From positions 1 through 5,573 of the forward strand of contig CAKOKV010000070.1 in the NCBI GenBank assembly GCA_934095805.1: a stretch of DNA of 5,573 nucleotides. The letters are read 5' to 3'. The notes under the pieces were generated by a model. The model was given only the letters and a program-made list of their open reading frames with translations. It was not told the DNA's origin and searched no databases. A program made the translations under genes and the position numbers. This document shows, one piece after another, positions 1 through 5,469 of the stretch; positions within the stretch are counted from its first letter, which is position 1, and every line of letters starts with the position of its first letter. Source of the DNA: an uncultured Bacilli bacterium. GTDB taxonomy: Bacteria > Bacillota_I > Bacilli_A > RF39 > UBA660.

Positions 1-2
1 AT

Positions 3-50
3 AATAGCACAATACTTGGAAAAATATATGGATATTTTTTCAATGATTAA
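3..50 (+). CDS. ftsA: Partial 3' end of probable cell division protein FtsA
   Basis: An open frame entering from the left edge encodes 15 residues (NSTILGKIYGYFFND) and ends in TAA ten bases before the ftsZ start. FtsA is the actin-like protein that tethers FtsZ to the membrane through a short C-terminal amphipathic helix. The visible tail, with a Gly-Lys-hydrophobic pattern and aromatic residues just before the end, is compatible with that helix. ftsA is also the usual neighbour immediately upstream of ftsZ. Only the tail is visible, so the call rests mainly on position and spacing. Another division gene ending here cannot be excluded. Confidence 0.55.
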   Translation, partial: NSTILGKIYGYFFND

Positions 51-54
51 GGAG
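49..54 (+). promoter_or_regulatory. Ribosome binding site of ftsZ
   Basis: AAGGAG lies six bases before the ftsZ ATG and overlaps the stop codon of the upstream gene. This supports the ATG at 61 as the true start and is consistent with co-translation from an ftsA-ftsZ message. Confidence 0.85.
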
Positions 55-60
55 TGAAAT

Positions 61-1122
61 ATGAATAATAAATTAGAGATGGATCAAATAGCCGATATAA
101 AAGTAATTGGTGTCGGTGGTGGCGGATGTAATGCAGTAAACAGAATGATAGATTCAGGACTAAGAGGAGTTGAATTTATCGTTGCTAATACAGATCAACA
201 AGTATTAAATGTATCTCATGCCGAAAATAAGATTCAATTAGGAAAAACAATAACAAAAGGTAGAGGAGCAGGTACAAGACCAGAAGTTGGTAGAGAAGCT
301 GCACTTGAAGCAAAAGAAGAAATAGAAGATGCTTTAAGAGGAGCAGACATGGTATTCGTTACTTGTGGACTTGGAGGTGGAACAGGAACAGGAGCTGCAC
401 CAGTAGTTGCTGAAATTGCTCAAAATCTTGGATGCCTAACAGTAGCAATAGTAACAAAGCCATTCAAGTTTGAAGGTAAAAAAAGAATGGATTATGCACT
501 AGTTGGACTTGATGAACTTAGAAAACATGTTGATACAATAGTAGTAATTCCAAATGATAAATTAAGAGACTTAATTGATAGAAGTACACCATTAAATGCA
601 GCATTCAAAGAAGTTGATAATGTTCTTAGATTAGGTGTTCAATCAATATCTGACTTAATTAGTGTTCCAGGACTTGTAAACTTAGACTTTGCAGATGTTA
701 GAACAATTATGGAAGATAGAGGAGATGCACTTATTGGTATAGGTGTAGGATTTGGAGATAATAGAGCTGTTGAAGCTGCTAAACAAGCCGTAAATAGTCC
801 ACTACTTGAACAAACAATTAATGGAGCAACAGATTGTATTGTAAATATAACTGGTGGTAACTCAATGGGATTATTTGAAGCAGAGGATGCAGTAGAAGTA
901 GTAAGAGCAGTAGCTAATACAGATGTAAATATCATATTCGGTGCTGTTATTAATGAAGCATTAACTGATGAAATAGTTGTTACAGTTATCGCAACAGGAT
1001 TCGAAGATTCAACTGAACCATTATATCGTTCAATCGAAGGTGAAAAGAAATCAGTTCAAGAAATCAAAGATGACGATGACGAATTAGAAATGCCAGCATT
1101 CCTAAGAAATAGAGATTTCTAA
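61..1122 (+). CDS. ftsZ: Cell division protein FtsZ (tubulin-like GTPase)
   Basis: FtsZ polymerises with GTP at midcell to form the Z-ring, the scaffold of the bacterial division machinery. The 353-residue protein carries the N-terminal glycine-rich nucleotide loop ([15 protein letters not shown], 15-29), the tubulin signature GGGTGTG at 105-111, the [11 protein letters not shown] segment at 132-142, and the T7 synergy loop NLDFADV at 207-213. That loop holds the two aspartates (D209, D212) needed for GTP hydrolysis across the subunit interface. The globular part ends near residue 315. It is followed by a short acidic linker (about 317-342) and the conserved C-terminal peptide EMPAFLRNR (343-351), which binds FtsA and other membrane tethers. 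The linker is shorter than in many rod-shaped bacteria. No Trp is present. The gene appears intact, sits directly after a probable ftsA, and is closed by a terminator, so it is likely the last gene of its division cluster. Confidence 0.98.
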   Translation: MNNKLEMDQIADIKVIGVGGGGCNAVNRMIDSGLRGVEFIVANTDQQVLNVSHAENKIQLGKTITKGRGAGTRPEVGREAALEAKEEIEDALRGADMVFVTCGLGGGTGTGAAPVVAEIAQNLGCLTVAIVTKPFKFEGKKRMDYALVGLDELRKHVDTIVVIPNDKLRDLIDRSTPLNAAFKEVDNVLRLGVQSISDLISVPGLVNLDFADVRTIMEDRGDALIGIGVGFGDNRAVEAAKQAVNSPLLEQTINGATDCIVNITGGNSMGLFEAEDAVEVVRAVANTDVNIIFGAVINEALTDEIVVTVIATGFEDSTEPLYRSIEGEKKSVQEIKDDDDELEMPAFLRNRDF

Positions 1123-1134
1123 AATAAGAATATT

Positions 1135-1160
1135 AAGGTACTAGAGATAGTATCTTTTTT
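1135..1160 (+). terminator. Factor-independent terminator after ftsZ
   Basis: An 8-bp stem (AAGGTACT at 1135-1142 with AGTATCTT at 1149-1156, one G-U pair) encloses a 6-base loop and runs into TTTTTT at 1155-1160. It begins 13 bases after the ftsZ stop. Its T-run overlaps the first bases of the frame of the adjoining pilin-like remnant. Confidence 0.8.
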
Positions 1161-1866
1161 ATTGTATAATTTTAACAATTCTAGCAATTTTAGTAATTAT
1201 TGCATTACCAAATGTACTTATTATGTTTAATCAAGCTAAAAAAGATACATTTTTAACAGAAGCTAAAAACATTTATAAAGATAAATTAGACTTAGACTCA
1301 AATAATATAGATTACAATATTAAATTAGATAGCAAAGGTAATATTAAAGATTTTCAAGTAAGTAATGATACATATTGTTTAAGTGGAAAATTTAAAAATT
1401 TAAGTGAATTAACAGTGGACAAAATTACTGAAGGAAAGTGTCAAAAAGTAGAAAAATCATTTTAAAATGATTCGTGGGAAACAATAGTAGATAATGTTAG
1501 AGATTCTGATATTGAAGGTTATAATGTATGAGATACAAAAGTAGTAACTATAGGTACTTATGAGGGTAGTAATGATGATACATCAATTGAGAAGATATAT
1601 TTATTATCATTAAAGGAAGTAATAGTTATGCACATGGTTTTTACAAGAGTTCAAGACAATTAGATTATTATTCAGAGTTAAATATTGATGGAACGAATAA
1701 AAAGGGTGTAGCTAAAAAATATGGCTTAAATAATTCTATGTGGTGGCTTAGAGATTCATATATTTATGAAGGCAATTGCTTCACAAGTGTGGGTTCAAAT
1801 GAAGAAATATATGATTCTTGGTCAAATGATGTATATGGCATTTCACCAGCATTTAGAATTGGTTAA
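1151..1866 (+). pseudogene. Decayed type IV pilin-like protein with DUF6273-like domain
   Basis: The remnant reads in two frames. Frame one opens at 1151 and includes a pilin-type hydrophobic stem (ILTILAILVIIALPNV, codons 1169-1216), then a charged helix starting FNQAKKDTF. The usual leader with Gly-Phe and Glu5 is absent, and no ribosome binding site precedes any ATG. The frame is cut by TAA at 1463-1465, yet homologous-looking sequence continues (NDSWETIVDNV). It is cut again by TGA at 1529-1531, where DUF6273 proteins as I recall them have the Gly of a YxVGDTK motif, suggesting GGA to TGA. Near 1610-1620 the reading shifts by one base. The second frame gives SRQLDYY (1651-1671), WWLRDS (1741-1758) and GISPAFRIG (1837-1863), matching the usual C-terminal end of DUF6273, with TAA at 1864. 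Family members normally have a longer stretch between the GDTK motif and the YLLS segment, so an internal deletion near 1580-1594 is likely. An intact product would probably have been an exported, pilin-anchored surface protein. The small ATG frame 1223-1465 is part of this relic. Confidence 0.78.
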
Positions 1867-1869
1867 ACC

Positions 1870-1933
1870 TGTAAACTAAACTGTAAAAGATAACAGAAAA
1901 ATGTTATCTTTTTTTATTTACAGCTGGTTTACA
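1870..1933. repeat. Nested imperfect inverted repeat spanning the pseudogene end
   Basis: Three stacked complementary blocks are visible: TGTAAAC (1870-1876) with GTTTACA (1927-1933), CTGTAAA (1881-1887) with TTTACAG (1917-1923), and AGATAAC (1888-1894) with GTTATCT (1903-1909). The first two are separated by a 4/3-base internal loop, and the inner two by the T-run bulge on the 3' side. The inner hairpin acts as a terminator. The outer arms are not needed for termination and may be an operator or a mobile-element scar. Confidence 0.6.
1885..1915 (+). terminator. Factor-independent terminator after the pilin/DUF6273 pseudogene
   Basis: A 10-bp perfect stem (AAAAGATAAC at 1885-1894 with GTTATCTTTT at 1903-1912) encloses an 8-base loop, with T's continuing to 1915. 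It starts 19 bases after the pseudogene's final stop, so it is probably that gene's original terminator. It insulates the downstream promoter. Confidence 0.85.
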
Positions 1934-1940
1934 TTGTATA

Positions 1941-1969
1941 TTGATTTACATAATAAAAAAATATATAAT
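1941..1969 (+). promoter_or_regulatory. Sigma-A type promoter of the InlB-like repeat protein gene
   Basis: TTGATT (1941-1946) lies 17 bases before a perfect TATAAT (1964-1969). This predicts a transcript start near 1976 and a leader of about 37 bases. The promoter lies just past the nested inverted repeat. A third TTTACA hexamer (1945-1950) overlaps its -35 side. Confidence 0.65.
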
Positions 1970-2000
1970 GAATTTAAGAGTAGTAAAGATAAAGCTACTA

Positions 2001-2007
2001 GGGAGGG
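2001..2007 (+). promoter_or_regulatory. Ribosome binding site fixing the ATG at 2013
   Basis: GGGAGGG sits five bases before ATG 2013. The same frame extends back to a TTG at 1941, but that codon has no ribosome binding site, lies inside the predicted promoter and would precede the transcript start. The start at 2013 is therefore preferred. Confidence 0.8.
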
Positions 2008-2012
2008 TTAAT

Positions 2013-3539
2013 ATGAAGAAAGGAAAGGAAGTTACTAAAAAAGAAATAAAAGTCGAAGATAATTTTCTAGAAGAAGAAAACGACAAAAGAGTTATTGTTT
2101 TCGTTGCTATTGCTATTTTAGTAATCGTTGGTACAATCATTGGTCTTTTAGTTGGTTGTGAAAAGAAGGAAGAAGACCCAGTTAAACCAAATGACAATAA
2201 AACAAATCCTATTAAAGACAATGGCAATAAAAAGGATGAAGATGTTGAACCAACAACAAAGAAAGTAATTGTTAAAAAATTATCAACCAAAACAGATAAT
2301 ACAACAAATACTGAAGCAAAGAAACTTACTATTACATTCTTTATGATTGATGAAAGATATTCATACATCACTGAAATAGAAAATAATAGTAAAGTTAAAG
2401 CACATGAAGTATCTGGTTATGAAGATTGTAAATACTATACATCAGAATCTGGTGAAAAGGAATTTGATTTTACAAAGAATATAACAGAAGATACAAATAT
2501 TTATATGTCATGTTCATTAATAACATATACAATTGATTATGATACAAACAGTAATAATACAACAAGTTATACTGTTAAGGATGGAACTATTGCATTGAGT
2601 GATGCTTATAGTGATAGTATGATATTTGATGGTTGGTATGCAGATACTAATTATACAAGTAAAGTCATTTCATTAAATCCAGGTATTATAAAATATGCTA
2701 ATGGTGAAAATGTTATTAAACTATATGCTAAATTTGTTAATCATTACACAGTAAATTATTATAATGAAGATAATTCATTAATTAATTCAACTGAACTTAC
2801 TAAAAATGAATTAAGTAATTATACAGTAGGTACAAATTATAGTTGTCCAAATGATGCTAAATTACTTGGGTATACAAGCTCACTTGGTAGTGGGGTAATC
2901 AAATATGCTAATAATGAAAGTATAGAAGTAACTGGGGATTTAAATGTATATACAAAATGTGGTGCTGCTACTGTTGTATATGTAAGCGAAGGAGAAACCG
3001 TAACAGTTGGTTATAATGAAGATGAAATCAAGGATTACAATCTTCCAGAACCAAGTGATATAGGACTTGAAACTCCAACATATTTTGTTAAAGTTGATAC
3101 AAAGACTGAAACAAGTAAAGAAGTAATTTCAGATGAAGCATTAGAAAAACTTGAAAATCAAATTAAATTATCTGATGCTAAAAAGAAAGCTGGAAGTAAT
3201 ACAGAAATATCAGTTGGTGATAATGTAGAAGAAAAAGAAAAAGTATTTGATGGATGGGTAACTAAGGAAGAAAATCCAGAAGATCCAGAAAATCCAATAA
3301 CTACACCAGTTGATGAAAATTATAAACCATCAGAAGATAGTGAAAATAAACTAGAAGCTGTATGGAAAGAACAAGAAGAAGATCAAACTGAAGTATTAAA
3401 TGGTGAAACAGAAGTTAGTGAGACAGAAGTACCTGATGAGGTAGTTCCTGAAACACCACCTGTATTAGAAACAGAAGTTGAACTAAATACAGTTGTTGAA
3501 GTGCCAGTAGTCGAAACGGTACCAGACATAACAATGTAA
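2013..3539 (+). CDS. Membrane-anchored InlB-like repeat surface protein
   Basis: This is a 508-residue protein of unknown specific role, probably displayed outside the membrane. Residues 1-26 are charged. Residues 27-48 form one hydrophobic segment ending in LVGC (46-49), which either stays as an anchor or is a lipobox with Cys49 as the lipidated residue. A Lys/Asp/Thr/Asn-rich spacer follows (about 50-104). Three beta-rich units resemble InlB B-repeat/Listeria-Bacteroides repeats: about 105-168 (FDFTKNITEDTNIY), 169-242 (FDGWYADTNY, then KLYAKF) and 244-317 (ending NVYTKC). Units two and three share a GIIKYANGE/GVIKYANNE strand. A more diverged fourth unit spans about 357-452 (VFDGWV, then LEAVWKE). 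The tail (453-508) is acidic and proline-containing with four TEV repeats. There is no LPXTG motif and no C-terminal membrane segment, so attachment must be N-terminal. Related repeats in internalin B take part in host-surface contact; adhesion is only an inference here. The gene has its own promoter and terminator and stands alone. Confidence 0.85.
   Translation: MKKGKEVTKKEIKVEDNFLEEENDKRVIVFVAIAILVIVGTIIGLLVGCEKKEEDPVKPNDNKTNPIKDNGNKKDEDVEPTTKKVIVKKLSTKTDNTTNTEAKKLTITFFMIDERYSYITEIENNSKVKAHEVSGYEDCKYYTSESGEKEFDFTKNITEDTNIYMSCSLITYTIDYDTNSNNTTSYTVKDGTIALSDAYSDSMIFDGWYADTNYTSKVISLNPGIIKYANGENVIKLYAKFVNHYTVNYYNEDNSLINSTELTKNELSNYTVGTNYSCPNDAKLLGYTSSLGSGVIKYANNESIEVTGDLNVYTKCGAATVVYVSEGETVTVGYNEDEIKDYNLPEPSDIGLETPTYFVKVDTKTETSKEVISDEALEKLENQIKLSDAKKKAGSNTEISVGDNVEEKEKVFDGWVTKEENPEDPENPITTPVDENYKPSEDSENKLEAVWKEQEEDQTEVLNGETEVSETEVPDEVVPETPPVLETEVELNTVVEVPVVETVPDITM
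2682..2918 (+). repeat. Recurrent GIIKYANGE-type strand in InlB-like units
   Basis: Residues 224-232 (GIIKYANGE, bases 2682-2708) and 294-302 (GVIKYANNE, bases 2892-2918) are near-identical nonapeptides lying 70 residues apart. Each precedes the last strand of its unit. The DNA copies also match closely but differ at silent sites, so this is an old duplication of a repeat unit rather than a recent one. Confidence 0.7.
3384..3479 (+). repeat. TEV tetrapeptide repeats in the acidic C-terminal tail
   Basis: Four imperfect 12-base units encode QTEV (residues 458-461) and ETEV (465-468, 470-473, 486-489). Two of them (3405-3416 and 3468-3479) are identical at the DNA level, which could allow slippage or recombination. 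The spacing is irregular. Confidence 0.6.
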
Positions 3540-3544
3540 TAATG

Positions 3545-3568
3545 AGCATTCTATTAAGAATGCTTTTT
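3545..3568 (+). terminator. Factor-independent terminator after the repeat protein gene
   Basis: A perfect 8-bp stem (AGCATTCT at 3545-3552 with AGAATGCT at 3557-3564) encloses a 4-base loop and leads into TTTTT at 3564-3568. It begins five bases after the gene's TAA. Confidence 0.9.
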
Positions 3569-3592
3569 ATATGTATAAAAAAATGATATAAT
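3564..3592 (+). promoter_or_regulatory. Extended -10 promoter of the ygjP-like/trmH/rimM/trmD operon
   Basis: TATAAT (3587-3592) is preceded by TGA at 3584-3586, the extended -10 TGn element. The best -35 at 17-base spacing is the weak TTTTTA (3564-3569), made from the T-run of the preceding terminator. A transcript start near 3599 would leave a leader of only about 11 bases before the ATG at 3610. Confidence 0.6.
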
Positions 3593-3609
3593 TAAAAAGA
3601 GGTAACAAT

Positions 3610-4245
3610 ATGCAAATTACACTAGATGATAAAACTTTTAATGTATTTATAACAAAAAAGAATAACAAAAATATGTATTTAAGAGTTAAAAAAGACGGAA
3701 TATACATAACTTGTAATTATTTTGTTACAAAGGGAATGATTATATCATTTATAGAAAAAAATAAAGATTCAATAATACAAATAAGTGAAAAAGTAGAAAA
3801 GAAAGAAAAGAAAAAAGAAGAATTTTACTATTTAGGAAATAAATATGATGTCATAATATTAAATACTGTTTCTAAAATAGAATTTGTAGAAGATAAAGTA
3901 TTTGTTAAAAATAAAACATATTTAAATACATTTCTTAAAAAAGAAGCTGAAAGAATATTCAATGAAAGGTTAGAAATATGTTATAATTTATTTGAAGAAG
4001 ATATTCCATATCCAGAATTATTAATAGGTAAAATGACTAGAAAATGGGGATATTGTAATAAAAGTAAAAAATTTATAAAAATAAACTTTGAATTAATTAA
4101 ATATAGTATCAATGAAATAGATTATGTAATTATACATGAATTATCACATTTAATAGAGTTTAATCACTCAAAGAATTTCTGGAATATTGTTAAAAAATAT
4201 AAACCAGATTATAAAGAAAGTACAAAAGTGTTAAAGGAGGAATAA
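3610..4245 (+). CDS. YgjP-like (DUF45/M48-related) zinc metallopeptidase
   Basis: This 211-residue protein belongs to the YgjP/DUF45 family of small soluble proteins with a gluzincin-like zinc site. The catalytic motif HELSH is at 176-180 (H176 and H180 as ligands, E177 as catalytic base), with NHS at 185-187 giving the likely third ligand H186. It is followed by FWNIVKKYKPDYK (190-202), the family's usual Phe-Trp...Pro-Asp-Tyr block. MTRKWGYCN (142-150) corresponds to the family's conserved Arg-Trp-Gly-x-Cys signature. The N-terminal half (1-60) is a beta-rich domain, joined by a Lys/Glu-rich stretch (61-71). There is no signal peptide, so it should be cytoplasmic. The substrate is unknown for most of the family. 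It is first in a tight operon with RNA-modification genes; its stop lies one base before the next ATG, and its last codons contain that gene's ribosome binding site. A short AGAGG (3598-3602) precedes its own start. Confidence 0.9.
   Translation: MQITLDDKTFNVFITKKNNKNMYLRVKKDGIYITCNYFVTKGMIISFIEKNKDSIIQISEKVEKKEKKKEEFYYLGNKYDVIILNTVSKIEFVEDKVFVKNKTYLNTFLKKEAERIFNERLEICYNLFEEDIPYPELLIGKMTRKWGYCNKSKKFIKINFELIKYSINEIDYVIIHELSHLIEFNHSKNFWNIVKKYKPDYKESTKVLKEE
4233..4240 (+). promoter_or_regulatory. Strong ribosome binding site of the TrmH-family gene
   Basis: AAAGGAGG is a full Shine-Dalgarno match six bases before ATG 4247, inside the last codons of the metallopeptidase gene. The arrangement favours translational coupling. 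Confidence 0.85.
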
Positions 4246-4246
4246 T

Positions 4247-4972
4247 ATGTTAATAACATCAAAAGATAATAACAGAATAAAAGAAGTAAGAAAGTTATTA
4301 AATAAAAAGTATTCACTTCAAAAAGGATTATTTGTTATTGAAGGAGAAAACTTAGTAGAAGAAGCTATTAAAAATGATTTATTAGTAGAATTATTTGTTC
4401 TTGATGGATATGGTTGTGATTATAAATTTAATTATGACACAGTAACACTTGATGTAATGAAAAGTATGAGTGATTTAAAAAGTACACCAAGATTACTTGG
4501 AGTTTCAAAAATAAAAAATAATAATAAGATAGGTACTAAAATATTAATATTAGATGGAATACAAGATCCAGGTAATGCTGGTACTATAATTAGAAATTCA
4601 GTAGCATTTGATATAGATACAATAATATTTTCAAATGATTCAGTAAGTCCTTATAATGAAAAAGTATTAAGAAGTACAGGTGGTATGATATTTAATACTA
4701 ATATTATAATTGACAATATAGAAGAGTTAATAAAAGAAATAAAAGCTAAAAATATAAAAGTAATCGGAACATCATTAAAATCATCAATTTCACTTGAAAA
4801 ACTTGAAAAAATTGATGAATTTGCTATAATATTTGGAAATGAGGGAAATGGTGTTAAAGAAGATATATTAAATCTTTGCGACAAGATAGTTAGAATAGAT
4901 ATGAACCCAAAATGTGAAAGTTTAAATGTAGGAGTATCTAGTGCTATAATACTATATTATTTATATAAGTAA
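4247..4972 (+). CDS. TrmH/SpoU-family RNA 2'-O-methyltransferase
   Basis: The 241-residue protein is a SPOUT-class enzyme that transfers a methyl group from S-adenosylmethionine to a ribose 2'-OH in tRNA or rRNA. The N-terminal part (about 1-90) matches the SpoU substrate-binding domain, with FVIEGENLVEEAI at 29-41. The knotted catalytic domain shows all three family motifs. Motif 1 is LDGIQDPGNAGTIIRN (102-117), with the catalytic-type Arg116. Motif 2 is IFGNEGNGV (195-203). Motif 3 is the IDMNPKCESLNVGVSSAI stretch (217-234), with the SLNV core. Length and layout resemble the RlmB/YsgA-like group rather than the short TrmL group. Sequence alone does not reveal which nucleotide is modified, so no symbol is given. 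The gene lies one base after the metallopeptidase gene and 14 bases before rimM, so it is part of the same operon. Confidence 0.93.
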   Translation: MLITSKDNNRIKEVRKLLNKKYSLQKGLFVIEGENLVEEAIKNDLLVELFVLDGYGCDYKFNYDTVTLDVMKSMSDLKSTPRLLGVSKIKNNNKIGTKILILDGIQDPGNAGTIIRNSVAFDIDTIIFSNDSVSPYNEKVLRSTGGMIFNTNIIIDNIEELIKEIKAKNIKVIGTSLKSSISLEKLEKIDEFAIIFGNEGNGVKEDILNLCDKIVRIDMNPKCESLNVGVSSAIILYYLYK

Positions 4973-4979
4973 AAAGAGG
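4973..4979 (+). promoter_or_regulatory. Ribosome binding site of rimM
   Basis: AAAGAGG lies seven bases before ATG 4987 and directly follows the TAA of the methyltransferase gene. It supports the chosen rimM start. Confidence 0.7.
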
Positions 4980-4986
4980 TTATTTT

Positions 4987-5469
4987 ATGATTAAATACAT
5001 ATTTATAGGAAGGATTGTTAATACACATGCCCTTAAGGGCGAAGTAAGAATAATAAGTGATTTTGAATTTAAAGATAAAATTTTTAAAGAAAACACTTTT
5101 CTTTATATTGGAGAAAATAAAGATAAAGAAGTTGTTGAAACACATAGAAAACATAAACAATTTGATATGGTTAAATTCAAAGGTATAGATAATATAAATG
5201 ATGTATTAAAATATAAGGGTAGTAAAGTATACATAAATGAAGAAGATTTAAAACTTAAAGATGATGAAATACTTATAAGTGAACTTCTTAATATGGATGT
5301 TTATAATGATGATAAACTAGTTGGAAAAATAACTGAATATAGAAGTGATAATGGAAATAATATGTTAAGAGTTAATGATAAATTAGTTCCTTATAATAAA
5401 GCTTTTATAACGAAGATAGATAAAGAAAATAAATGTATTTATTTTCATGATATAGGAGTGTTTTTATGA
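4987..5469 (+). CDS. rimM: Ribosome maturation factor RimM
   Basis: RimM helps assemble the head of the 30S ribosomal subunit and binds ribosomal protein S19. The 160-residue protein has the family layout. The N-terminal RimM beta-barrel (about 5-86) begins with [16 protein letters not shown] (7-22), the conserved Gly-Arg-Ile...His-x-Leu-Lys-Gly-Glu-Val block. A PRC-barrel (about 96-160) follows, with [19 protein letters not shown] (100-118) and the closing strand run [13 protein letters not shown] (133-145) through [10 protein letters not shown]. The length is normal for the family. The TGA stop overlaps the trmD start as ATGA, the classic rimM-trmD coupling. In many Bacillota rpsP and a KH-domain gene lie upstream; here a metallopeptidase gene and a methyltransferase gene hold that position. 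Confidence 0.95.
   Translation: MIKYIFIGRIVNTHALKGEVRIISDFEFKDKIFKENTFLYIGENKDKEVVETHRKHKQFDMVKFKGIDNINDVLKYKGSKVYINEEDLKLKDDEILISELLNMDVYNDDKLVGKITEYRSDNGNNMLRVNDKLVPYNKAFITKIDKENKCIYFHDIGVFL
5454..5458 (+). promoter_or_regulatory. Ribosome binding site of trmD
   Basis: AGGAG lies seven bases before ATG 5466, inside the last codons of rimM, and supports the ATGA overlap start. Confidence 0.7.

Noticed and set aside
639..935. Reverse-strand open frame opposite ftsZ
   Set aside because: It is a shadow of the conserved ftsZ coding frame, of low complexity and Ser/Thr-rich, with no recognisable domain.
1223..1465. An 80-codon ATG frame as an independent small gene
   Set aside because: It has no ribosome binding site, and the same frame continues upstream into a pilin-type hydrophobic stem and downstream past the TAA into DUF6273-like sequence. 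It is a piece of the pseudogene.
1529..1531. TGA read as tryptophan (mycoplasma-like code), which would keep the DUF6273 frame open
   Set aside because: All five tryptophans in the intact genes are TGG, the pseudogene's own WW is TGGTGG, the position normally holds Gly in the family, and rimM ends in a TGA that overlaps the trmD start. The rimM stop alone is not decisive because a TAG follows two codons later.
1941..2012. An N-terminal extension of the repeat protein from TTG at 1941
   Set aside because: It has no ribosome binding site and contains a perfect -10 box. The ATG at 2013 has GGGAGGG at good spacing and begins a natural MKKGKE start.
1946..2371. Reverse-strand 141-codon frame opposite the repeat protein's N-terminus
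   Set aside because: Its Ser/Phe/Leu-rich composition is the complement of Lys/Glu codons. No start signals or domain are visible, and it overlaps a well-supported gene.
4651..5160. Reverse-strand frames (4651-4884 and 4957-5160) opposite the methyltransferase and rimM genes
   Set aside because: Both are Phe/Ser/Ile-rich mirror frames of AT-rich genes with no family resemblance.
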